DNA of 64,000 nt, from assembly GCF_001565895.1 (NCBI RefSeq), contig NZ_LSNE01000007.1, positions 62,001 through 126,000 of the forward strand. The letters are read 5' to 3'. Each line of letters starts with the position of its first letter. Position 1 is the stretch's first letter. The notes under the pieces were generated by a model. The model saw only the letters and a list, made by a program, of their open reading frames with translations, had not been told where the DNA came from and did no database searches. The position numbers and the translations under genes were made by a program. This document shows, piece by piece, positions 17,103 through 25,982 of the stretch. The DNA comes from Paraglaciecola hydrolytica. GTDB taxonomy: Bacteria > Pseudomonadota > Gammaproteobacteria > Enterobacterales > Alteromonadaceae.

Positions 17103-19265
17103 ATGCCTGATTTTTCAAAAATTAGCATAATAATGTTGTTTACTTTGGTGATGGCTTTGAGCGCTTGTAGCAAAAATAGCAGTGATGAGGGGCGGTATAC
17201 TAGTCATAAAATAGACCGTCAGGCACTGGTTAGTCGGCACAATCCACAGTTAACCCACCTTGATTACAGCTCGCCTTTTACAGTTGGTAATGGCCAGTTT
17301 GCCTTTACGGCGGATATTACTGGTTTGCAAAGTCTGGCGGCTGATTATTTTACTCAGGGCATTCCTCTTGAAACAAAAGCTCGTTGGGCTTGGCATAGCC
17401 GTGTTAATCCAAATAATTATCAACTCGATGATGCTAATCAACACTATCAAGCTTATGGTCGCGACGCTGATTTTCCAACCAATGCAGATACCGCGGCAGG
17501 GCAATGGTTACGACAAAATCCTCACGATTTGCCATTAGCCCGTATCGCCTTGCAATATCAGGGTAAACCGCTGCAAATAGAACAACTTAGTGCGATTGAG
17601 CAACGTTTAGATTTGTGGAATGGTCAATTAAACAGCCACTATCAACTTGAGGGGAATAAGGTTGATGTGATGACCATAGCTGATGCTAAAACCGATAGTG
17701 TAGCTTTTACTATTAACTCTAGGCTGGTGGCTCAAGGTCAGTTGAGTATCAAACTGGCCTTTCCTCGTGGTTATGATCTTAACGTAAAAAATACTCCGGA
17801 TTTACTGTGGAATGAGGACAGTGCACATGTCACAACAATTCAATACCAAGACCAGCATTCCGCAGTGTTATTGCGCCAGGTCGATGATGCCCAACATTGG
17901 CTTAAACTAAGTTGGCAAGGGCAAGCTTCGCTCATGCAAGATCAAGCTCACCAATACAGCTTAAAAATAGCAAATAGTGAAACAGACACTCAGGCTTTTA
18001 GTCTGAGTGTGCAGTTCAACCCGTCAGATAGAGATTTAGTTGAGCAGAACACGTTTGCGCAAATCAGCGAGTCTGCTCAAAAAGGCTGGCAGGATTTCTG
18101 GCAAAGTGGAGCCGCTATTGATTTTAGCGGCAGCACTAGTGTTCAGGCACATGAACTTGAACGACGTATTATCCTTAGCCAGTATTTAATGGCGGTGCAA
18201 GAACGTGCGGCAATCCCCGCCCAAGAAACTGGGCTTACTAGTAGCTCATGGTACGGTAAATTTCATAGCGAAATGAGCTGGTGGCATAGTGCTCACTGGG
18301 CATTGTGGGGACGTAGTCAATACACAGAAACCCTGCTCGACTGGTATGTTAGCCATCTCGATGTGGCCAGAGATACGGCCAAACAGAGAGGACTACAAGG
18401 TGCGCGCTGGTCAAAAATGCTTGGCCCGGATGGGCGTGAAAGCCCAGGCGGTAATCCGCTGATAATCTGGAATCAGCCTCAACCTATAGACTTGGCTGAG
18501 TTGGTTTATCAAAGTAAACCCGAGCCGCAAACTCTGGCCAAATACGCTCAACTGGTTGATGAAACGGCTCAGGCTTTGTCGTCAATGTTAGTGTGGGAAG
18601 AAGACCAACAGCGTTACTCTTTGTTGCCGCCAATTTGGATTGCCCAAGAGCACTATGCAGTAACTGAGTCTAAAAATCCGTCGTTTGAATTAGCTTACTG
18701 GCGCACCGCCTTACAAACGGCCCAAATCTGGCGGCAACGTTTGGGGCAAGCCCCCCATCCTTTGTGGCAACAACAAATTGACCAACTGGCTGAGCTGCCG
18801 CAAAAAGACGGCAAGTATGTGGCCATTGAAACCATCCCTGATACTTTTGATAATATTGAAAGTCGTAATGATCACCCCGCCATGTTAGCTCCGTGGGGCT
18901 TGTTACAAGAACAACGTGTTGATCGACAAACTATGCTTAATACACTAGATGCGGTGATGAATACTTGGGATTTTGCCGAACGTATCTGGGGTTGGGATTA
19001 TCCGATGATCGCGATGACAGCCAATATGCTCAATCGCCCCCAAATCGCTATTGATGCTTTGTTGATGGATGCTCACAACAACCACTATTTAACAAATGGG
19101 CACTGTCCGCAGTTTAAGGTGGGTTTACCTGTCTATTTACCCGCTAATGGCGCATTGCTGGCCGCCGTGGCGAGAATGGCTACGACTAATGTCAATCTTG
19201 CAACATTAGGCTTTCCGGCTAATACAGAGTGGCAAGTTAAGGCTGAGGGATTTTTGCCTCAATGA
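17103..19265 (+). CDS. Lipoprotein with GH65/GH95-like (alpha/alpha)6 glycosidase features
   Basis: 720 residues; AAGGA 5 bases before the ATG. The N-terminus is a lipoprotein signal with lipobox LSAC near residue 22, so the protein is membrane-anchored. TVGNGQFAFTADITGLQSL resembles the entry segment of GH65-type enzymes. The C-terminal half is Trp-rich and helical (MSWWHSAHWALWGR, WNQPQPIDLAELVY), as in (alpha/alpha)6 glycosidases. Candidate catalytic acids cannot be assigned by eye. The divergent GH31 neighbour suggests joint oligosaccharide breakdown. The exact family is uncertain. Confidence 0.65.
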   Translation: MPDFSKISIIMLFTLVMALSACSKNSSDEGRYTSHKIDRQALVSRHNPQLTHLDYSSPFTVGNGQFAFTADITGLQSLAADYFTQGIPLETKARWAWHSRVNPNNYQLDDANQHYQAYGRDADFPTNADTAAGQWLRQNPHDLPLARIALQYQGKPLQIEQLSAIEQRLDLWNGQLNSHYQLEGNKVDVMTIADAKTDSVAFTINSRLVAQGQLSIKLAFPRGYDLNVKNTPDLLWNEDSAHVTTIQYQDQHSAVLLRQVDDAQHWLKLSWQGQASLMQDQAHQYSLKIANSETDTQAFSLSVQFNPSDRDLVEQNTFAQISESAQKGWQDFWQSGAAIDFSGSTSVQAHELERRIILSQYLMAVQERAAIPAQETGLTSSSWYGKFHSEMSWWHSAHWALWGRSQYTETLLDWYVSHLDVARDTAKQRGLQGARWSKMLGPDGRESPGGNPLIIWNQPQPIDLAELVYQSKPEPQTLAKYAQLVDETAQALSSMLVWEEDQQRYSLLPPIWIAQEHYAVTESKNPSFELAYWRTALQTAQIWRQRLGQAPHPLWQQQIDQLAELPQKDGKYVAIETIPDTFDNIESRNDHPAMLAPWGLLQEQRVDRQTMLNTLDAVMNTWDFAERIWGWDYPMIAMTANMLNRPQIAIDALLMDAHNNHYLTNGHCPQFKVGLPVYLPANGALLAAVARMATTNVNLATLGFPANTEWQVKAEGFLPQ

Positions 19266-19279
19266 ACTTTTAGCAATGA

Positions 19280-19330
19280 AGCAAGTACAGTAAATAGAAT
19301 CTAGTGAATAGTTGCTAGCTACAAGCCAAA
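19280..19330. repeat. CTAG-rich dispersed element, short copy A
   Basis: Contains CAGTAAATAGAATCTAG, then GTGAATAGTTGCTAGC and AAGCCAAAAC in the gap between two converging genes. It is the shortest of five related tracts (see 21352, 29325, 31554, 52140). Confidence 0.6.
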
Positions 19331-19427
19331 ACAAAATTCGATTTAACCCCAGACACAGCTTAGGAAAACAAAGATAAAAGTTAGTTAAGCTTTGCTCATT
19401 AGTCACACTGTTAATCAACTTTTTGAA

Positions 19428-20015
19428 CTAACAATGCATATAGGTTTGGCTCTGATTAATACCCAGAATAATGCCGTTTTTATCAAACAATAGTTCAACA
19501 CTGTCTCCATTTTTTAGATTACCGTCAATTTGATGTAAATTGCGCAGGGCAGTAATCAGTTCTTGCGATACCTGCACTATCTGTTGATCACAAGTTTGAA
19601 TTTGCCAATCACCTTCTGTTTGACGTAACACAGCTTGTTTGGTGTGGTGTAAAGCTAAGACTTGTTGTTGGGATAAATAGTCTTGGTAGTGTTTGGCATA
19701 ACGTTCGGTGATTGCCGTAGATTGTTGCTCGGCAGCCAATGAATGTAATTCGACAGTGGTATATTGTGTGGCGCTGAGCTGTGGCTCATCTGTTTGCCAT
19801 AGCTTGTAATGCCAAAATACCAAGGTGCACAGTAATAGAGTACTTGCAGCTACTGCTACGTGGCCAATGCGTTGCCAGATTTGTCGATGGTTGAACATGG
19901 ATTGGTGCGCAGCGAGTACCGCTCGTTTAATACTGGCTGGTGCGCTGTGCTGGTTTTTACGTTGACGATATAAGTCTAGTAGGGCGTCGTCATTGGGTTT
20001 ATTGGGCTTAGACAT
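19428..20015 (-). CDS. Anti-sigma factor (single-pass membrane protein)
   Basis: 195 residues from the ATG at 20015, which overlaps the end of the ECF sigma gene by 8 bases; this fixes the start. The cytoplasmic N-terminus (about 50 residues, Lys/Arg-rich) is followed by one membrane helix (VAVAASTLLLCTLVFW) and a periplasmic domain of about 120 residues. No zinc-finger HxxxCxxC motif is seen. Position, overlap and topology point to an anti-sigma factor for the upstream sigma gene; the sequence itself is not a recognised family. Confidence 0.65.
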   Translation of the reverse strand: MSKPNKPNDDALLDLYRQRKNQHSAPASIKRAVLAAHQSMFNHRQIWQRIGHVAVAASTLLLCTLVFWHYKLWQTDEPQLSATQYTTVELHSLAAEQQSTAITERYAKHYQDYLSQQQVLALHHTKQAVLRQTEGDWQIQTCDQQIVQVSQELITALRNLHQIDGNLKNGDSVELLFDKNGIILGINQSQTYMHC

Positions 20016-20595
20016 CTTGTTCCTCGGCGAGGCCTTGTAATTGTGCACGTAAGTGCTCTTTTGCATAACGTAGGCGACTTTTGATCGTTTCAATATTGTT
20101 ATGAGTAATCGTTGCGATATCTTCCAGACTAAACATTTCCTGCTGCAGACAAAATGCCTCTCGTTGCACAAAAGGCAAGTTGTCCAGTGCCTGATTAAAA
20201 CATTGCAAGTGGTCTTGGCTCTTGTTTAGCAAAGGCTCAGGGGCGACAAAAGTATCAAAATCTACCTCTTCAACTAATCTTTGATTGCGCCGGTATTCAT
20301 CGATCAACAGGTTGCGGGCTAAGGTAAATAACCAGGCTTTAAACAAACCTGAGTCACGATAGAGATGTTTTTTTTCGATGACCTTAAGCCAAGTGAGTTG
20401 ACTGATATCTTTAGCCAATGTGGCGTCAGACAAGGTTAATAAAAAGTGATAGAGGTCATTGCCACAAGCGTCATATAGTTTACTCAGTAACACCTGCTCA
20501 CCTGTCTTGGCGTAGCTCAGCATTAATGCTTCGTTACTCCAACCGGTAGAGCTGTGTCTAAATATCCACGTTTTTAATGACAAGCTAATACTCAC
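20008..20595 (-). CDS. ECF-type RNA polymerase sigma factor
   Basis: 195 residues. The start is GTG, supported by AAGGAG five bases upstream. Region 2 is seen in DISQLTWLKVIEKKHLY and FKAWLFTLARNLLIDEYRR. Region 4 is ALDNLPFVQREAFCLQ followed by FSLEDIATITHNNIETIKSRLRYA, the -35-binding helix-turn-helix. It overlaps its probable anti-sigma gene and lies 52 bases after tonB on the same strand. Target genes are not evident in the window. Confidence 0.88.
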   Translation of the reverse strand: MSISLSLKTWIFRHSSTGWSNEALMLSYAKTGEQVLLSKLYDACGNDLYHFLLTLSDATLAKDISQLTWLKVIEKKHLYRDSGLFKAWLFTLARNLLIDEYRRNQRLVEEVDFDTFVAPEPLLNKSQDHLQCFNQALDNLPFVQREAFCLQQEMFSLEDIATITHNNIETIKSRLRYAKEHLRAQLQGLAEEQDV

Positions 20596-20647
20596 TGCAA
20601 CTCCTTAACATGATTATTCTGCCTGTAATTGTAAGATTAACAACAGC

Positions 20648-21289
20648 TTATTGATCCAGTTTAAAATCCAGTTGCACCATTAGTCCTTGCTGAGCTTGTG
20701 GCACTCCCGCAACAACCTGAGGTTTATATTTCCACTTGGCTAAAGCTCTTTTAGCTTCGCGATCAAATATGCGAGCAGGTTGAGCTTCAATTACTTGGAT
20801 ATCCTGCACCTGCCCTAAAATATCAATGGAAAACAGCAGTTTAACCCAACCTTCTATACCAGCCCGCGCTGCATCGATAGGGTACTTAGGCTCCATGCGT
20901 ACTACCGGTATGGCTTGACTGTCATCTAATGCCAACAGGGTATTGTTGGGCAGGCCTGGGTCTTGAATTTTGAGGTCGGGTGTATAGTTCACAAAAAGGG
21001 TTTTGTCGTCGGGTGTTTGCTCAATAATCCTGAGGGTTTTTTCAGGATGAGGTAAAGGTTCTGGCATAGGTTTAGGACGTGGTCTTTCGATTAATGGATT
21101 TTCTTTAAAATCGGAAGTCAGTTCAATAATGGGTGACAGGCGTGGCTGGGTCAGATCTTCGCCATCAAATGCGATGAGCTTTTGCATCATCACAAACAAG
21201 GCAAAAGTGATGGCGCTGGCCATTACTATCGCAGCAGTTAACTTAAATAAAGAAGGTTTAGGGTAGTGCAGTTCTAGTGTTGCATTCAT
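20648..21289 (-). CDS. TonB-family energy transducer
   Basis: 213 residues: an N-terminal membrane anchor (about 16-36), a Pro-rich periplasmic linker (RPRPKPMPEPLPHPEK) and a C-terminal TonB domain with YPIDAARAGIEGWV and the KWKYKP end segment. It transmits the proton gradient from ExbB/ExbD to outer-membrane receptors. No exbB/exbD lies here. It is upstream of the sigma/anti-sigma pair on the same strand, possibly in one unit. Confidence 0.85.
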   Translation of the reverse strand: MNATLELHYPKPSLFKLTAAIVMASAITFALFVMMQKLIAFDGEDLTQPRLSPIIELTSDFKENPLIERPRPKPMPEPLPHPEKTLRIIEQTPDDKTLFVNYTPDLKIQDPGLPNNTLLALDDSQAIPVVRMEPKYPIDAARAGIEGWVKLLFSIDILGQVQDIQVIEAQPARIFDREAKRALAKWKYKPQVVAGVPQAQQGLMVQLDFKLDQ

Positions 21290-21351
21290 GGTATTTCTCC
21301 GGTGGTTTACAGGAGTAACGGACCAAAAATGAAAAAGGGGTTAAAAAATAA

Positions 21352-21474
21352 AAACAGTGACTAGAAGCTAGTAAATAGATTCTAGTAACCGCAGAGGCTA
21401 GTAAATAGCGGCTAGATACTAGAAAAAACTTTGGCTTTTAACTAGTCACTAGTTTCTAGCGGCTAGCCACTGCT
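21352..21474. repeat. CTAG-rich inverted element, copy B
   Basis: Has the left arm GACTAGAAGCTAGTAAATAG, a second GGCTAGTAAATAG block and an inverted right arm (TTTGGCTTTTAACTAG, then CACTAGTTTCTAG and GCCACTGCTCT). It lies directly 3' of the globin gene and 5' of tonB. It shares arms with the elements at 31554 and 52140. Confidence 0.65.
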
Positions 21475-21891
21475 CTACAAATAAATGATTTCTTTGCGGG
21501 TGGGGACCATTTTCGCCAGCAGTTTGTTTTGCACGGTATGAGGCACATTGGCCTTGGTCATGGCGGCGATAAACAAATCGACGCCAAGGTTAAAGTCACT
21601 TTCGCTGATATTCATGCCTGCATGCACTTGCTCCATGGTATCGCCAGTATAGGTGCAGGGGCCATTAGCTAACAAACACAGGTGTTCATTGAGTTTTTCA
21701 CGGAAACGTTCGATGTCTGATTCGGCAAAATAAGTAAACATGGTTTTGTTGTATTCAATTTCATGAATAAAATTATCAACTATCTGTGCGACAGTGTCTT
21801 TGCCACCCAGTTCGTCATATAAACTCATTTGAGTGCTGGCACAGCCAGTCAGTAGGCTGAAGATGAAACATAAGGTAGCGAATTTTTTCAT
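21475..21891 (-). CDS. Group 1 truncated haemoglobin carried on a lipoprotein signal
   Basis: 138 residues. A lipoprotein signal (lipobox LTGC near residue 17) precedes a globin of about 115 residues: SLYDELGGKDTVAQIVDNF, FREKLNEHLC and QVHAGMNISESDF, whose His is the expected proximal haem ligand. Truncated globins bind oxygen or nitric oxide. An exported, membrane-anchored form is uncommon. It is the last of four genes whose order is cupredoxin, GGDEF/EAL, DUF3034, globin, with only 4 bases separating it from DUF3034. A haem-based redox or gas role in the periplasm is inferred. Confidence 0.85.
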   Translation of the reverse strand: MKKFATLCFIFSLLTGCASTQMSLYDELGGKDTVAQIVDNFIHEIEYNKTMFTYFAESDIERFREKLNEHLCLLANGPCTYTGDTMEQVHAGMNISESDFNLGVDLFIAAMTKANVPHTVQNKLLAKMVPTRKEIIYL

Positions 21892-21895
21892 AGTC

Positions 21896-22759
21896 TTACC
21901 ACAATTGTCCGTTTAATGAGAGATACAAACCTGATTGCCCTGCGGCGCCCGCGATAGTGCCAAGCTCTGCCCACGCGAGAGTCAGGTTAAAGTCTTTACT
22001 GGGAATATAAGAGATAAAATAATCGGTCCAGTTATCTTCACCTAAACCTAAATTATCCGGTTTTTGGCGATATTCGATGCCCACCGCAATATTGCGTGAA
22101 AACAGTATGCCGGCCGAGGCTTCAAACATGATTTCGTAGTCGTCATTTTTTATCCCACCGAAACCTAATATACCCATTTCATTGGCTTTGGTGGCTCGTG
22201 CTGTCAGGTTCCAAACGGCGTTGTAACCAGCAATCGCGCCTAAATGTACTTTGGTAGCGGCCAGATAAAAATCGGTGCCGCTGCTGTTGTTGTCTGCCCC
22301 CACTGCGGCGGCAATATCGCCATCTTCCAAGTGTTTGTACTGCATGCCGACACTGAGTTGGGGCCAGTCTGAATACACCACGTCGCCATAGAGTCGGTAT
22401 TTTAAACCCACAATATTTTGTTTGATGTCGATACCCGCGCCTTTTATTTCAAAACGTTGTTGGGCCACGCTAACTTCCAGACTGTCATAAAAGGATAAGC
22501 TGGCACCTAACATAGTCAGGCGATAATCATCGACATCAACTTGAGTGACCACAGCACCTGCGGATATCTGATCGCGACTGTCGTAACCCGATATGGTAGC
22601 CCAAGGAACTATGCCACCGCCGCCACTACCTTCAATTTGACTTAGACCTGCGGTCGCTATCAATTTGCCGTCTGCGGCCAGTGCCACTGGAGTATGCAAA
22701 GTAACTATAGTCAGGCCAGCTTGTAATAATGCTAGTGCCGGATACTTTGGTATTTTCAT
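21896..22759 (-). CDS. DUF3034 family outer-membrane protein
   Basis: 287 residues from ATG 22759. This ATG overlaps the stop of the GGDEF/EAL gene (ATGA), so the longer upstream frame is rejected. A signal peptide ends near ALA. The mature part is beta-rich with GSGGGGIVPWATISGY near its start, typical of DUF3034, and ends in an aromatic-type terminus (GQLW). It is probably a barrel in the outer membrane. Function is unknown; it is co-transcribed with a cupredoxin, a c-di-GMP enzyme and an exported globin. Confidence 0.8.
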   Translation of the reverse strand: MKIPKYPALALLQAGLTIVTLHTPVALAADGKLIATAGLSQIEGSGGGGIVPWATISGYDSRDQISAGAVVTQVDVDDYRLTMLGASLSFYDSLEVSVAQQRFEIKGAGIDIKQNIVGLKYRLYGDVVYSDWPQLSVGMQYKHLEDGDIAAAVGADNNSSGTDFYLAATKVHLGAIAGYNAVWNLTARATKANEMGILGFGGIKNDDYEIMFEASAGILFSRNIAVGIEYRQKPDNLGLGEDNWTDYFISYIPSKDFNLTLAWAELGTIAGAAGQSGLYLSLNGQLW

Positions 22760-25092
22760 GTATTCTCCAACCAGTTTTGATTTATATGGCTTCGATACCA
22801 CTCTATAAGCGCAGCAACTGGGATGGGTTTGCAGATGTGATAACCTTGCGCGTATTCGCAATCCCAGCGCTGTAACATCGCCAGTGTTTCTTGGTTCTCG
22901 ACACCTTCTGCTACTACATCCATGCCAAAGCTTTTGGCTAACTTTAATACGGTTTGCACGATATTTTGATCACCCACTTGGGTATTTAATTTGAGTACAA
23001 AACTTTTATCGACCTTTAAGGTGTCTACGGGCAGATTTTTTAAGTAGGCCATCGACGAATAACCCGTGCCAAAATCATCAATTGCTAGGGTAAAACCATA
23101 ATCTTTAAAGGCGGTGAGATGTTTGATGGCTTTATCTGGATCTTTTACTACGTCGCTTTCAGTGATCTCAAAAGATAAGAGACTGCGTGGTAAATTACGC
23201 TCTGCAAGCTGGCTGACCACCATGGGCAACAGTTCGGGATTCATTACATCATGGGCGGATAAATTAATCGCTATGCATACATCTATACCAGCATCGAGCA
23301 ATAGCTGGCCGTCGTCCATGGCGCGGTTAATCACCCAGTTGGTGACATTCTCGATAAAACCGGCCTGTTCAGCAATGCGAATAAAATCTTCTGGTGATAC
23401 AAACCCCAGTTTTACGCTATTCCAGCGAATGAGGGCTTCAACACTCATTATTTTATTGGCACTAATGTTGAGCTTGGGTTGATAGGCTAGGCTTAGTTCT
23501 TGTTGATTACCGGCTAAGGCTTGTTTTAGCTCAATAATAATCGACAATCTGCGCAGATAACGTTGTTCAATTTCAGGATCAAAACTCAAGAGTAGTTGGC
23601 GGGTAATTTGCGCTTCGTCTAAAACGATATTCATACGTTTAAACAAAATTTGCGCCGTTTGCGCATCGGCCGGGCAATCAATTATGCCAATAGCCACTTT
23701 TAAGTTAATGATAACGCCGGTTTCTTCTATGGGGTGTTCTAATGCGAGTTTTAACTTGAGTAGTTGCTCATTACTTTGCACTACATCTGGGATCCACAGT
23801 AACTCTCCACCGGTTAAACGGGCGGCCAAGCCACCTAACGCCGAGACTCTTGACGCTAATACTTTCAAACAGATATCGCCGCTATGATAACCAAAGATGT
23901 CATTAATGCCGCGAAAACCAAAAATATTGATACCAATGGCCTGGAACGATTCTCCTAGCTGTAACTTATCATCAATGACTTTTTCGATGTGGTAGCGGTT
24001 ATTGATGCGTGTCAGTAAATCATGATTGGCTTGGAAAATGATTTTAGACTCACGGGCGCGGATGTTGTCTTGCATCAGTGAAAAGGCGCTGGAGAGATCC
24101 TGTACTTCGCTTAAATCTTCGCTATTGGTGTGTAAGGTTTGTTGGTAATTCCCATGGGAAATACGATGCGCTACCTCGGCCAGTTTTTTGAGCGGAGTAG
24201 CCAAGTTACGGGCAAACATGGCACCAAATAGCAGAGTTATCAGGATGGATAACAAAGCAACCAAGGTAATGGTGATTTGCAGTTGGTTAAATTCTGAAAA
24301 AATATGCTCGGCATTTTCCGACAGTACAACCCAAACACTTTGATCTTGTAATTCAGCTAACTGGAACTGTTTAGAGATATAAGCATGTTTTTTTAATATG
24401 GCCGTATCCCACCAGCTAAAGGAGCGTTTTTCATCCTCGATAACATTAAGTTGAGTGCCTAGTGCTAAGGTACTGGCAGAAAAAATCAGGCTATCGTTGT
24501 GTCTGACCTGCAACGATAAATCTAACTGAGTGATATTTTTAAGCTGAGTCAGTAGCTCTTTTTCTAGCTCAAAACCCACTAAGGTCAGTGCGATGGGGCG
24601 TGGCGCATCCACAGTGAGCATAATGACTTGATAGAGTTTGTCATCAAATAACATCAGTGTGGTACTGCCGCCTTCGTTGATGGTCTCTTGGACAAAGTCA
24701 GCATAAGGAAAAGGGCTGCCAATTGGCAACGCTGCAGAGGTACTAGAGGTAAGCAGGCCATCAAGGGATATCAGCGCCATTAAGTCGGCATTAATGCGAT
24801 TGCCATGGTTGAGCAATACACTGCGAATAGTGCCTTCGTCTTGGGTGGCAACTGCCTGTTTAAAACCAAAATCTGAGGTCAGTACATCGGCACTGTTATA
24901 GAGCTGTTGCTCGCGGCTGGCGAGTACTTGCTGTAACACGCCTTGGGCAATGGTGAGGTTACGATTTAATTGTTTTTGCGCGTGGCCGGAAGTGGTGACC
25001 CACATGCTGATGAGTACACCGACTGTGGTAAACAGTACCGTGCCTACAACTAGCCTAAAAATGCTTTTATTAAGTGAGGTCGCTGCCATCAA
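22756..25092 (-). CDS. Membrane sensor with HAMP, degenerate GGDEF and EAL domains
   Basis: 778 residues: N-terminal membrane helix (10-32), a periplasmic sensor of about 240 residues, a second helix (near 275-295), HAMP, GGDEF-like and EAL domains. The signature of the cyclase site reads TGGEL instead of GGDEF, so synthesis of c-di-GMP is unlikely. The EAL domain keeps EALIRW, the DDFGTGYSS loop and VDKSFV, consistent with phosphodiesterase activity. It overlaps its neighbours by 4 bases on each side (upstream cupredoxin, downstream DUF3034). The periplasmic sensor may read the redox or copper state set by these partners; that is inference. Confidence 0.88.
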   Translation of the reverse strand: MMAATSLNKSIFRLVVGTVLFTTVGVLISMWVTTSGHAQKQLNRNLTIAQGVLQQVLASREQQLYNSADVLTSDFGFKQAVATQDEGTIRSVLLNHGNRINADLMALISLDGLLTSSTSAALPIGSPFPYADFVQETINEGGSTTLMLFDDKLYQVIMLTVDAPRPIALTLVGFELEKELLTQLKNITQLDLSLQVRHNDSLIFSASTLALGTQLNVIEDEKRSFSWWDTAILKKHAYISKQFQLAELQDQSVWVVLSENAEHIFSEFNQLQITITLVALLSILITLLFGAMFARNLATPLKKLAEVAHRISHGNYQQTLHTNSEDLSEVQDLSSAFSLMQDNIRARESKIIFQANHDLLTRINNRYHIEKVIDDKLQLGESFQAIGINIFGFRGINDIFGYHSGDICLKVLASRVSALGGLAARLTGGELLWIPDVVQSNEQLLKLKLALEHPIEETGVIINLKVAIGIIDCPADAQTAQILFKRMNIVLDEAQITRQLLLSFDPEIEQRYLRRLSIIIELKQALAGNQQELSLAYQPKLNISANKIMSVEALIRWNSVKLGFVSPEDFIRIAEQAGFIENVTNWVINRAMDDGQLLLDAGIDVCIAINLSAHDVMNPELLPMVVSQLAERNLPRSLLSFEITESDVVKDPDKAIKHLTAFKDYGFTLAIDDFGTGYSSMAYLKNLPVDTLKVDKSFVLKLNTQVGDQNIVQTVLKLAKSFGMDVVAEGVENQETLAMLQRWDCEYAQGYHICKPIPVAALIEWYRSHINQNWLENT

Positions 25093-25808
25093 TTAAACTT
25101 AGATTTGAATTTAGAGGTGGTTTTGGGGGCTTCGTCAGTCACTGCTGTTTGCCCCACTAAGTTTAAATTCAACTGGATAAATCCACCCTCGGCAGAGGCT
25201 GGCAATGAGCTTATATCAACACTTTCACGTTTGGTATTTTGCGTGGATAAATTAGCATGCCAAACATTTACTAGGCTGGCTGAGTCGGGTAGTTGCACCT
25301 CACCCTGGGCGTCAGAAATAAAGGTTTTTTCGTCTTGGGCAACATATATATAACCCACCATCTGATCGTGAATATTACAACCTAAGACCACTATGCCCGG
25401 TTTATCGAACATCAGCGGTGCGTTAACGACACCTTTGAACAATTTAATTTCAAAGGGTTTGGTGGCTGAAAAACTGTAAACATGATGACGAATATCATCA
25501 CTATTAGGAAACGCAACTAACTGCCCTGCAGTGATGGTGAGTACACGCGGTAAAAACTGTTTGTTGATCTGATCCATTACCGCAATTTCTTTGTTAGCCT
25601 TATCTGCTGAGGCTATTTGTGGAATAGCGATAACGGCATCCATTATGGGTTGGTTATTTTGATCAATCAGTTTGAGGGTTTTAGCCTGGAGTGGATAACC
25701 AAGGGTTAATAATAAACCGCAAAAAAGTAATTTTTTAGCAGTGCTAAAGAGCTTGTTGCTTAAGACGTTTTGCCATGCTGCTAATAAAACTGTGTTATCT
25801 AAATTCAA
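25089..25808 (-). CDS. Methylamine-utilisation-type cupredoxin-like periplasmic protein
   Basis: 239 residues from a TTG start with an AAGG about 10 bases upstream; no ATG is available before the signal peptide. The signal peptide ends near LQA. The cupredoxin-like fold shows FPNSDDIRHHVYSFS and GCNIHDQMVGY, with His, Cys, His and Met in the order of a type 1 copper site. Similar proteins are annotated as methylamine-utilisation proteins although no methylamine genes are here. First gene of the four-gene operon ending in the globin. Copper binding is predicted from residues only. Confidence 0.75.
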   Translation of the reverse strand: MNLDNTVLLAAWQNVLSNKLFSTAKKLLFCGLLLTLGYPLQAKTLKLIDQNNQPIMDAVIAIPQIASADKANKEIAVMDQINKQFLPRVLTITAGQLVAFPNSDDIRHHVYSFSATKPFEIKLFKGVVNAPLMFDKPGIVVLGCNIHDQMVGYIYVAQDEKTFISDAQGEVQLPDSASLVNVWHANLSTQNTKRESVDISSLPASAEGGFIQLNLNLVGQTAVTDEAPKTTSKFKSKFN

Positions 25809-25982
25809 GATATAAACGCCTTATATTTTATCACTCATGAGGGCATGATTTACCCTTCAACGGAACATCTTACATGATAGGATCGCAGATATACAATATC
25901 ACTGTTTGACTTGCGCTGGGGTAGGCGAGTATACAGTTAACTATAAAAAAATTGATTAATATTGATCTAAAAAGGCGTCACA

